A DNA stretch of 5,061 nucleotides from JAVJPJ01 sp040217295 (GTDB taxonomy: Bacteria; Pseudomonadota; Alphaproteobacteria; Rhodobacterales; Rhodobacteraceae), in the NCBI GenBank assembly GCA_964460185.1, contig CAYWTM010000173.1, positions 1-5,061 of the forward strand. Direction: 5' to 3'. A program made the position numbers and the translations under genes. Below are positions 1-4,572 of the stretch, piece by piece (position 1 is the stretch's first letter; every line of letters starts with the position of its first letter). The notes beneath the pieces were generated by a model that was given only the letters and a program-made list of their open reading frames with translations, had not been told where the DNA came from and did not search any database.

Positions 1-654
1 CCTGTCCGATGCGGCGGCAACTGCGGCGGCACCGGTCTCGGTCAGGGCGTAGATGCCGGTCTGGACCTTTTCGAACCAGCCGTAATGGTTGTCGCGCATG
101 ATCGTGGTGGCCCGCTCGACCCCCGTCGCGGCCTTGACCCCCGCGCCCTTGCACGGCCCCCGGGCGGACAGATGCGCGGCGCAGGCCAAGGCGTCCTGCC
201 TGTAGGCCGTCACGCGCTGCCCCTGAAGCCCGCCCAGGTTCGGATCACCGCGCCGCCTTGCGAACTCGCCCACAAGCTGGCGCTGCCGGCGGGCCGATTT
301 GCGCGGCGCATATGCCCCCGGATCGCAATGGACCTCGACCAGCCCGGTGGACATGCGCACGGTCATCAGGCCCAGCCCGAGACGGCGGGCCAGCTTCACG
401 TTGTCGGACAGCGATTTCGAGAATCGCCTCCCCGATCCGCGCGGCACCGCCACGTAGACCAGGTCACTGACCGACAGCCGTGCGATCGCCTGGTGAAACA
501 GGGCCAGGGAAAACCCCGTCTTCAGCTCGACGATCACGGGTTCGGCGTCGGCGCGGCAGGCCATCACGTCGGCGGGGCCGATTTCGGCCTTCACCTCATA
601 GCCCAGCCCTTCGAGAAAGGCCTTTATCGGGGGGTAAAGCTCGGTTTCCTGCAT
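1..654 (-). CDS. DUF2161 family putative PD-(D/E)XK-type phosphodiesterase, C-terminus off the window
   Basis: This frame stays open for 218 codons from an ATG at 654 to the left edge without a stop, so the C-terminus is missing. The N-terminus (METELYPPIKAFLEGLGYEV in style, beginning MQETELYPP) and the overall pattern match the DUF2161 / COG5482 family. An acidic residue in GPAD (D29) followed by VELK (E43, K45) fits the core of a PD-(D/E)XK nuclease fold. Later family-like stretches are SDLVYVAVPRGS (about 85-96), RRLGLGL (about 111-117), RRRGDPNLGG (about 155-164) and a C-terminal winged-helix-like part (TAYRQDALACAAHL, then DNHYGWFEKVQTGIYALTETG). The substrate is unknown for the family; nuclease activity is inferred from the fold only. 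A GAGG Shine-Dalgarno lies 5 nt upstream of the ATG and supports this start. The gene is divergent from rpmB, with 227 nt between the two starts. A long plus-strand open frame over the same DNA is a G+C artefact. Confidence 0.88.
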   Translation of the reverse strand, partial: MQETELYPPIKAFLEGLGYEVKAEIGPADVMACRADAEPVIVELKTGFSLALFHQAIARLSVSDLVYVAVPRGSGRRFSKSLSDNVKLARRLGLGLMTVRMSTGLVEVHCDPGAYAPRKSARRQRQLVGEFARRRGDPNLGGLQGQRVTAYRQDALACAAHLSARGPCKGAGVKAATGVERATTIMRDNHYGWFEKVQTGIYALTETGAAAVAAASDR

Positions 655-748
655 CTTTCCCTCGGTGCCCGGTCTTGCGTGCCGCCGGTGTTTGCCCGAT
701 CCTGCCCGCAGCCGGCCCTTGAAACAAGGCAAAGTCCGGATATTCGGG

Positions 749-777
749 TTGACAGCCACGCGCCCTGTCCGTATCCC
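749..777 (+). promoter_or_regulatory. Candidate sigma-70 promoter for rpmB
   Basis: A perfect TTGACA -35 box at 749-754 is followed by exactly 17 nt and a TATCCC -10 box at 772-777. The -10 is a partial match (TAT retained), which is common in G+C-rich alphaproteobacteria whose promoters rely on a strong -35. The predicted start near 784 leaves about 98 nt of leader before the rpmB ATG. A strong constitutive promoter suits a ribosomal protein gene. The transcription start is inferred, not observed. Confidence 0.6.
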
Positions 778-791
778 CCGCCAAGATTTCC

Positions 792-818
792 GGGCGTGGA
801 GCTCCGCTTCCCACGCCC
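792..818 (+). promoter_or_regulatory. Hairpin in the rpmB 5' leader
   Basis: GGGCGTGG (792-799) and CCACGCCC (811-818) are perfect reverse complements with an 11-nt loop, followed directly by TTT. It sits about 10 nt after the predicted transcription start. It could be a weak attenuator, an mRNA-stabilising 5' structure or a protein binding site. The short T run argues against efficient termination. Function is unknown. Confidence 0.4.
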
Positions 819-840
819 TTTCCGCATCTCGATCGCCGCC

Positions 841-861
841 GCCAGCATATGCATCGCTGGC
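841..861 (+). promoter_or_regulatory. Second hairpin, just upstream of the rpmB ribosome binding site
   Basis: GCCAGC (841-846) and GCTGGC (856-861) can form a 6-bp stem with a 9-nt loop. It ends 8 nt before the GAGGA Shine-Dalgarno, so it would leave the ribosome binding site single-stranded or act as a landing site for a regulator. The stem is short and may be chance. Confidence 0.28.
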
Positions 862-881
862 ACAAGAATGAGGATACGCCC

Positions 882-1172
882 ATGTCGCGCGTCTGCGAAC
901 TGACCGGCAAAGGCCCGATGTCTGGCAACAATGTCAGCCATGCCAACAACAAGACCAAGCGTCGGTTCTTGCCGAACCTGACCGAAGTAACCCTTGGTTC
1001 CGACATCCTGGACCGCCGGTTCAAGCTGCGCATCTCGAATGCCGCGCTGCGCACCGTCGATCACCGTGGGGGCCTCGATGCCTTCATGATGAAAGCCAAG
1101 GATGCCGAACTGTCCGACAAGGCGCTCAAGATCAAGCGCGAGATCGGCAAGGCGATGGCCGCAACGGCCTGA
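882..1172 (+). CDS. rpmB: 50S ribosomal protein L28
   Basis: The 96-residue product begins MSRVCELTGKGPMSGNNVSHANNKTKRRFLPNL, in line with bacterial L28 (the MSRVCxxTGKxPxxGNNxSHAxxxTKRRFxPNL signature at residues 1-33). The rest includes VTLGSDILDRRFKLRISNAALRTVDHRGGLDAF. L28 is a structural protein of the large ribosomal subunit that binds 23S rRNA. Only one Cys (C5) is present, so this is the zinc-free form. A start at 849 in the same frame is possible, but GAGGA at 870-874, 7 nt before the ATG at 882, and the family N-terminus fix the start at 882. The length suits alphaproteobacterial L28, which carries a longer C-terminal tail than the 78-residue E. coli protein. The gene is monocistronic: a promoter lies upstream and a terminator directly downstream. 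Confidence 0.97.
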   Translation: MSRVCELTGKGPMSGNNVSHANNKTKRRFLPNLTEVTLGSDILDRRFKLRISNAALRTVDHRGGLDAFMMKAKDAELSDKALKIKREIGKAMAATA

Positions 1173-1196
1173 TCCTGCTTTGAACGTACGGCTTTG

Positions 1197-1237
1197 AACG
1201 CCCCGCAGGTTTGATCCGGCGGGGCGTTAGTCGTTTT
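1197..1237 (+). terminator. Rho-independent terminator of rpmB
   Basis: AACGCCCCGC (1197-1206) and GCGGGGCGTT (1219-1228) form a perfect 10-bp G+C-rich stem with a 12-nt loop. The stem is followed by a T-rich run with TTTT at 1234-1237. It begins 25 nt after the rpmB stop and separates rpmB from the copper module. Confidence 0.85.
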
Positions 1238-1279
1238 GTCGCGTTCCCCTGGCTGGCCTGCTGACGCAAAACCGCCGCC

Positions 1280-1648
1280 ATGACGTCGATACGCCACAGC
1301 CTGCTGTCCGGTCTTGCGCTGCTTGTCCTTGTGACAAGCATGGGCATCGCGATGGCACGCGGCGCAATGGCGGCAGACGGACAGATCTGCTCGGCCACCG
1401 GGGCCCCGACGCTGGTGCTGGCCCATGACGGGTTGCCCCTGCTGGACGAGGACGGGCATCCCGTCGTGCTGGAACACGCGGCTTGCCTTGATTGCCTGAT
1501 TGGCGCCCTTGCCGATGCACCGCGCCACGCGGGACTGATGATCGCGCAAGACGGCGTTGGCATCGCGCAAAGGCCCGGCCAGGCGGTGGCGATCATCACC
1601 CGGATCACTGGCGACGCCCAGGCCCGCGCGCCGCCCCCCATCTCCTGA
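1280..1648 (+). CDS. Small exported Cys-containing protein with C-terminal RAPPP; probable CutF/DUF2946-like copper-responsive leader peptide
   Basis: The product has 122 residues. Residues 1-31 are a signal peptide: a basic start, the hydrophobic core LLSGLALLVLVTSMGIAMA, and a likely cleavage after AMA. The mature part has ICSATG (C37) and HAACLDC (H66, C69, C72), a layout seen in short secreted DUF2946-like proteins and suited to binding copper. The last residues are ARAPPPIS, with R116-A117-P118-P119-P120 three codons before the stop. RAPP is a known ribosome-arrest motif (ApdA/ApdP family). R. capsulatus CutF is an exported nascent chain with a Cys motif and a C-terminal Pro-rich stalling-like sequence that controls cutO translation. 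The PCuAC gene starts 44 nt downstream and its ribosome binding site can pair with the end of this gene, so a regulatory role is inferred. No clear Shine-Dalgarno precedes the ATG, but the signal peptide supports the start. Membership in a named family is by resemblance only. The alternative is a simple periplasmic copper-binding protein. Confidence 0.8.
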   Translation: MTSIRHSLLSGLALLVLVTSMGIAMARGAMAADGQICSATGAPTLVLAHDGLPLLDEDGHPVVLEHAACLDCLIGALADAPRHAGLMIAQDGVGIAQRPGQAVAIITRITGDAQARAPPPIS

Positions 1649-1687
1649 AGCCCCCCAACAGATCCAGTTTCACTTGCTATCAGGAGA
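1641..1687 (+). promoter_or_regulatory. RBS-sequestering hairpin between the leader ORF and the PCuAC gene
   Basis: TCTCCTGAAGC (1641-1651) pairs with GCT-A-TCAGGAGA (1676-1687): 11 base pairs with one bulged A (1679) and a 24-nt loop. The right arm contains the whole AGGAGA Shine-Dalgarno (1682-1687) of the PCuAC gene. The left arm holds the last sense codons and the TGA stop (1646-1648) of the upstream ORF. A ribosome held with the first Pro of RAPPP (codon 1631-1633) in its P site would cover mRNA to about 1646-1648. It would therefore open most of the left arm and free the Shine-Dalgarno. The pairing is visible in the sequence; the switching mechanism is inferred from arrest-peptide systems such as SecM, VemP and CutF. 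Confidence 0.72.
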
Positions 1688-1692
1688 CATCC

Positions 1693-2175
1693 ATGTCCCT
1701 AAGATCCGCTATCCTTGCCTGCTCTTTTGCAGTGCTTCCCGCCCTCGCCCACGCCCATGTGGAAATCGAAAACGTCTACGCGCGTGTCGCCAGCCCCGTC
1801 GCGCAAAGCGCGGCCGTCTACATGACCATCCGCAACCATTCCGCTGACGACGACCGGGTGTTCCAGGTCACCTCGGACGTGGCCCAACGCATCGAATTGC
1901 ACACCACCGAACAAGACGACGCTGGTGTCATGCGGATGCTCGAGCTGGAAGACGGCCTGCCCATCGCCAGCAACGAAACCGTCTCCCTGATGCCCGGCGG
2001 CAACCACGTCATGCTGATGGGCCTGAATGGGCCGCTGGAACAGGGCGACACGTTCGAAATGACGGTGTTCTTCGATGTCTGGTTGCCCATGGTCGTCACC
2101 GTGACCGTCGATAACGAGGCTGCCGCCGCCCTCGCGGGGGGTCACGGCGATGGCGACGGCCACAGCGATCACTGA
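1693..2175 (+). CDS. Periplasmic copper chaperone PCuAC (DUF461 family)
   Basis: The 160-residue product has a signal peptide (1-21, cleavage after AHA) and one PCuAC cupredoxin-like domain (about 22-140). PCuAC proteins carry Cu(I) in the periplasm and help load the CuA or CuB centres of cytochrome oxidases. Visible family marks are IENVYARVASP, SAAVYMTIRN, the ligand set H70-x11-M82 (M80 also near) and H105-x-M107 in GGNHVMLMGL, then GDTFEMTVFF. This fits the H(M)x10Mx21HxM signature with one extra residue in the long spacer and Thr in place of the optional Met. The C-terminus ends in a His/Asp/Gly tail (H151, H157, H160) and the mature chain would begin with His22; both could bind more copper. 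AGGAGA, 5 nt from the ATG, is a strong ribosome binding site but is buried in the hairpin described above. The upstream leader ORF probably controls its translation. No Sco-like partner gene is present here. Confidence 0.93.
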   Translation: MSLRSAILACSFAVLPALAHAHVEIENVYARVASPVAQSAAVYMTIRNHSADDDRVFQVTSDVAQRIELHTTEQDDAGVMRMLELEDGLPIASNETVSLMPGGNHVMLMGLNGPLEQGDTFEMTVFFDVWLPMVVTVTVDNEAAAALAGGHGDGDGHSDH

Positions 2176-2181
2176 TCGGCG

Positions 2182-2871
2182 CTAACCGCCCAAGACCTCC
2201 GCGACCCAGGCCGGCACGGCCTGGGTCGCGGGCCCCTGGATCACCCGATCGAACCGCCCCGGTGCGGACGAATCAAGATTGATCTCAAGCGTTTCCGCGC
2301 CCATGGCCGCCGCCTCCTCCACGAAACCTGCTGCCGGATACACCTCGCCCGAGGTGCCGATCGCCACGAACAGGTCAGCCCGCTCAAGCGCCTCGGCGAT
2401 GATCTCCATGTGATAGGGCATTTCCCCGAACCACACGATATCGGGCCGCGTCCGGGCCCTGCCGCAAGACGGGCAGGCATCCTCGGCCCGCATCACCGGT
2501 GGCGCATCCCAGGTCGCCGCGCAATCGGCACATAGCGCGCGCATGATCTGCCCGTGCATGTGAATGACATCGCTCGCACCGCCCCGTTCATGCAGGTCGT
2601 CGATATTCTGGGTGACAAGCGTGACACGTCCGGGCAACGCCGCCTGCAATCGCGCCAATGCCGCGTGGGCGGCATTGGGGCTGGCCTGCAACGCGGTCTT
2701 GCGCCGCGCGTTGTAGAAATCATGGACCAGGCGCGGATTGCGGGCAAAACCTTCGGGCGTGGCGACCTCGGCCAGATCGTATTTCGTCCACAGCCCGTCC
2801 GTATCGCGAAACGTGCCAAGCCCCGATTCCGCAGACACGCCCGCGCCGGTCAGGATCACGATCCGTGTCAT
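2182..2871 (-). CDS. cobB: NAD-dependent protein deacylase, CobB/Sir2 class III type
   Basis: The 229-residue cytoplasmic sirtuin removes acyl groups from lysines, using NAD+ and releasing nicotinamide and O-acyl-ADP-ribose. The Rossmann NAD site reads GAGVSAESG (9-17) followed by FRD (21-23). TQNIDDLH (87-94) lines the NAD pocket, and H106 in HMHG is the catalytic base. Zinc is held by C114, C117, C133 and C136. GTSG (about 172-175) and EINLD follow. Y53-x2-R56 matches the Tyr/Arg pair of class III sirtuins such as E. coli CobB and SIRT5, which supports desuccinylase or demalonylase activity besides deacetylation. The protein is of short bacterial length with no N-terminal extension. The gene ends 6 nt from the PCuAC stop (convergent) and starts 36 nt from the divergent phosphatase gene. 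Only a weak AAGGG-type ribosome binding site precedes the ATG. Confidence 0.95.
   Translation of the reverse strand: MTRIVILTGAGVSAESGLGTFRDTDGLWTKYDLAEVATPEGFARNPRLVHDFYNARRKTALQASPNAAHAALARLQAALPGRVTLVTQNIDDLHERGGASDVIHMHGQIMRALCADCAATWDAPPVMRAEDACPSCGRARTRPDIVWFGEMPYHMEIIAEALERADLFVAIGTSGEVYPAAGFVEEAAAMGAETLEINLDSSAPGRFDRVIQGPATQAVPAWVAEVLGG
2200..2230. terminator. Perfect 13-bp hairpin at the pcuAC/cobB convergent ends
   Basis: CGCGACCCAGGCC (2200-2212) and GGCCTGGGTCGCG (2218-2230) are exact reverse complements with a 5-nt loop. It starts 25 nt after the PCuAC stop and lies inside the last codons of cobB. No T run follows on either strand, so it is not a classical intrinsic terminator. 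It may protect or end the PCuAC transcript, possibly with Rho. Because it encodes cobB residues near TQAVPAWVAEVL, part of its symmetry may be chance codon choice. Confidence 0.45.
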
Positions 2872-2907
2872 TGCCCTTGCCCCCGAAACCTGCGACCCAT
2901 TCGGCCC

Positions 2908-3336
2908 ATGACCTACCGTATCCTTTGTGTCTGCCTGGGCAATATCTGCCGGTCACCGACGGCCGAGGCGGCCTTGCGCGCCGCCATGCCACACGCCACC
3001 ATCGACAGTGCGGGCACCGCGGGCTGGCATGTCGGAGCGCCGCCCTATGGCCCGATGCAGACCGCCGCGCGCGCAGGCGGTCTCGATCTCGCCCCCCTGC
3101 GTGCCCGGCAGGTCACCGCAGGGGATTTCGACCGCTTCGACCTGATCCTCGCGATGGATGACAGCAACATGGACGATCTGCGCGCGCTGGATCCGGGCGG
3201 CCCCGCGCGGCTGGCCAAGTACCTTGACCCCTTGGGCGGCGGCGACGTGCCTGACCCCTATTACACACGTGATTTCAACGGGGTGCTGGCGCTGATCCAG
3301 CACGCGGCACAGGCCTGGGCCAGGGATCTGGCCTAG
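2908..3336 (+). CDS. Low-molecular-weight protein-tyrosine phosphatase
   Basis: The 142-residue cytoplasmic phosphatase opens with MTYRILCVCLGNICRSPTAEA. The P-loop C9-L-G-N-I-C14-R15-S16 is the C-x5-R-S active site: C9 is the nucleophile and R15 binds phosphate. The general acid lies in D116-P-Y-Y119, the usual DPYY motif near the C-terminus. DSAGTAGWHVGAPPYGPM is the typical second block. Such enzymes dephosphorylate phosphotyrosine in proteins (Wzb, PtpA, YwlE types). No polysaccharide tyrosine kinase gene is nearby, so the substrate is unclear. The frame is open much further upstream, but homology starts at the ATG at 2908. No convincing Shine-Dalgarno precedes it, and only 36 nt separate it from the divergent cobB start. 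Its TAG stop shares the bases CTAG with the convergent downstream gene. Confidence 0.94.
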   Translation: MTYRILCVCLGNICRSPTAEAALRAAMPHATIDSAGTAGWHVGAPPYGPMQTAARAGGLDLAPLRARQVTAGDFDRFDLILAMDDSNMDDLRALDPGGPARLAKYLDPLGGGDVPDPYYTRDFNGVLALIQHAAQAWARDLA

Positions 3337-3650
3337 CTGCACATCGCCTCGGCCGTTTCACCGAAATTGCGCCAGGCCTGCCACATCGCCTCATCGGACC
3401 GGCGGTCCGATTGGCGGACATCCTGCGCGCGCTGCGGATTCGAAAAGAACCTCGCGCCCTCGCGCATCTGTCCGCGGTTCAAGGTGCGTTCGGCGGCATT
3501 GCCGATGCATCCGCACAGCGACCGCGTGGCTGCCTGCCGGTTCGATTGCAGGCAGGCCCGTTCGATCGGGTTGGCGGATACAGGGGCGGGGGTGGTCACG
3601 CTCATGCCGATCCCAAGGGCCAGCACGGCCAGAATACCAGGCTTTCTCAT
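3333..3650 (-). CDS. Small secreted four-cysteine protein of unknown function
   Basis: The 105-residue product begins MRKPGILAVLALGIGMSVTT, a signal peptide with likely cleavage after VSA (A26). The mature part of about 79 residues holds C33, C46, C48 (in LCGCIG) and C104 near the end, so two disulfides or a metal site are possible. It is rich in Arg and Gln (for example RFFSNPQRAQDVRQSDRRSD). Similar short proteins occur in Rhodobacteraceae and are sometimes labelled arginine transporter, for which nothing here gives support: there is no membrane domain beyond the signal peptide. The frame extends to a TTG at 3665, but the ATG at 3650 gives the better signal peptide and has GAGG 9 nt upstream. 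The 3' end overlaps the phosphatase gene by four bases (CTAG), tail to tail. Confidence 0.72.
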   Translation of the reverse strand: MRKPGILAVLALGIGMSVTTPAPVSANPIERACLQSNRQAATRSLCGCIGNAAERTLNRGQMREGARFFSNPQRAQDVRQSDRRSDEAMWQAWRNFGETAEAMCS

Positions 3651-3734
3651 AGCTTCATGCCTCAACTCGTTTGACTGCTCGTGCGGCGAGTCTCTGCCCG
3701 CCTGCCAAGCATAGAATGCCTCAGATCGCCCGCG

Positions 3735-3781
3735 CGATCAATCGGCACGCCACATCGGCAAGGCCGGGCCCGGATTGATCG
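3735..3781. repeat. 9-bp inverted repeat, possible operator
   Basis: CGATCAATC (3735-3743) and GATTGATCG (3773-3781) are perfect inverted copies whose centres are 38 nt apart. The right arm overlaps the -35 region of the candidate promoter for the ABM/cupin operon. The spacing fits two regulator half-sites nearly four helical turns apart, or the base of a larger hairpin over the G+C-rich spacer. It lies in the 189-nt region between two divergent genes and could serve both. Confidence 0.35.
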
Positions 3782-3807
3782 ACAAACCCGTTCCCACACC
3801 GCATAGT
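3779..3807 (+). promoter_or_regulatory. Candidate promoter of the ABM/cupin operon
   Basis: TCGACA (3779-3784, 5 of 6 to the -35 consensus) is followed by 17 nt and CATAGT (3802-3807, 4 of 6 to the -10 consensus). The predicted start near 3814 leaves a short leader of about 26 nt before the ATG at 3840. No transcription data are available. Confidence 0.4.
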
Positions 3808-3839
3808 GAGGCACAGAAACGTCACGTCACGCGGGTTCC

Positions 3840-4127
3840 ATGTTCGTCATCACCGTCCTGTTCACCGTCCAGCCCGGCAAGGCAGAGGCTTTCTTGCCGC
3901 TGATGCAGAAGAACGCGCGCCTGTCCGTCGAAACGGAACCAGGGTGCCAACGCTTTGACGTCTGCACCGCGCCGCAGGATGATCACACGGTCTTTCTGTA
4001 CGAGGTCTACGACGATCACGAGGCGTTCGAGGCCCACAAACGCACGGCCCATTACCTGGACTTCGTGGACAAGACCGATGGCCTGATCGCGACCAAGACG
4101 GTTCGGACCTACACGCTTGCGACTTGA
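3840..4127 (+). CDS. ABM-domain protein, putative quinol monooxygenase (YgiN/LsrG-like)
   Basis: The 95-residue product is a single antibiotic-biosynthesis-monooxygenase (ABM) domain, a dimeric ferredoxin-like alpha/beta fold. The pattern is clear: a first strand (MFVITVLFTVQPGKAEAFL), then ETEPGCQRFDV (31-41), then VFLYEVYDDHEAFEAHKRTAHY (51-72) with H66, T69 and H71, and a closing strand KTVRTYTL. This matches small cofactor-free members such as YgiN (quinol monooxygenase) and LsrG (AI-2 phosphate isomerase). The substrate cannot be told from sequence. The ribosome binding site is weak (GGGTT region). The stop codon overlaps the Shine-Dalgarno of the downstream cupin gene, so the two are probably translated as a pair and may act on the same small molecule. 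Confidence 0.85.
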   Translation: MFVITVLFTVQPGKAEAFLPLMQKNARLSVETEPGCQRFDVCTAPQDDHTVFLYEVYDDHEAFEAHKRTAHYLDFVDKTDGLIATKTVRTYTLAT

Positions 4128-4139
4128 GGAAGACCTGAC

Positions 4140-4553
4140 ATGACAACCCCCCGCAGCGTCGTCCTGCATCCCGGAGCGATGCCCCAGATCAGCAGGGTCG
4201 GCGGTGCGTCGACCACCCAGGTCGTGACCCCGGCCTGTGGCACCCGTTCCTTTCTGACCGGTTTCACCGACATACCGCCGGGCGCCGCGATCCCGCTGCA
4301 TTACCACAACTGCGAGGAATGCATCTTGATCGTCGAAGGCGTCGCGCGGATCGAGGCCGACGGCATATTCCACGATGCGGTCAAGGATGACGTCATCTGG
4401 CAACCCGCAGGCGTCCCGCACCGGTTCATCAATCCGTCAGACACGCAAACCCTGCGCATCTACTGGACCTATGGCTCCATCGACGCGACCCGAACCCTTG
4501 TAGATACGGGCGAAACCGGGCCGATCCTCGCCGAACACGCGTCAAACGGCTGA
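4140..4553 (+). CDS. Small single-domain cupin protein
   Basis: The 137-residue product carries one cupin beta-barrel. Motif 1 is complete: G48-x5-H54-x-H56-x3-E60-x6-G67. Motif 2 is P89-x-G91-x2-H94-x3-N98, with Asp at the position of the usual leading Gly. H54, H56, E60 and H94 would bind one metal ion. Small cupins include isomerases, dioxygenases and sugar- or phenol-related enzymes, so no reaction is assigned. GAGGA (4126-4130), which includes part of the upstream stop codon, lies 9 nt before the ATG and suggests translational coupling with the ABM gene. A joint role in oxidising or isomerising a small metabolite is plausible but unproven. There is no signal peptide, so it should be cytoplasmic. 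Confidence 0.87.
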   Translation: MTTPRSVVLHPGAMPQISRVGGASTTQVVTPACGTRSFLTGFTDIPPGAAIPLHYHNCEECILIVEGVARIEADGIFHDAVKDDVIWQPAGVPHRFINPSDTQTLRIYWTYGSIDATRTLVDTGETGPILAEHASNG

Positions 4554-4572
4554 TCGGCAGGGCCGTGGCCCG

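Noticed and set aside
85..903. A 272-codon plus-strand open frame opposite the DUF2161 gene
   Set aside because: Its product is Pro/Arg/His-rich without family features, while the opposite strand gives a clear DUF2161 protein. It also overlaps the rpmB promoter and start.
596..1064. Two overlapping minus-strand frames opposite rpmB
   Set aside because: Both lie antisense to a clear L28 gene and look like shadows of its codons.
1061..1641. Minus-strand open frames of up to 169 codons opposite the copper leader ORF
   Set aside because: Low-complexity, Arg/Ala-rich products; the plus strand has a signal peptide, Cys motif and operon context.
1492..1692. N-terminal extension of the PCuAC frame up to 1492
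   Set aside because: The extension overlaps the leader ORF, is Arg/Pro-rich, and the strong Shine-Dalgarno and signal peptide place the start at 1693.
2554..2907. Upstream extension of the phosphatase frame
   Set aside because: It runs antisense through cobB; phosphatase homology begins at the ATG at 2908.
3651..3665. TTG start at 3665 for the small secreted protein
   Set aside because: It adds five residues before a better signal peptide start; the ATG at 3650 with GAGG upstream is preferred.
3822..4421. A 199-codon minus-strand frame opposite the ABM and cupin genes
   Set aside because: It spans both well-supported plus-strand genes and shows no recognisable domain.
4558..4572. Hairpin GGGC-CGTG-GCCC between the cupin and ParB-like genes as a bidirectional terminator
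   Set aside because: Only a 4-bp stem with no T run; too weak to call.
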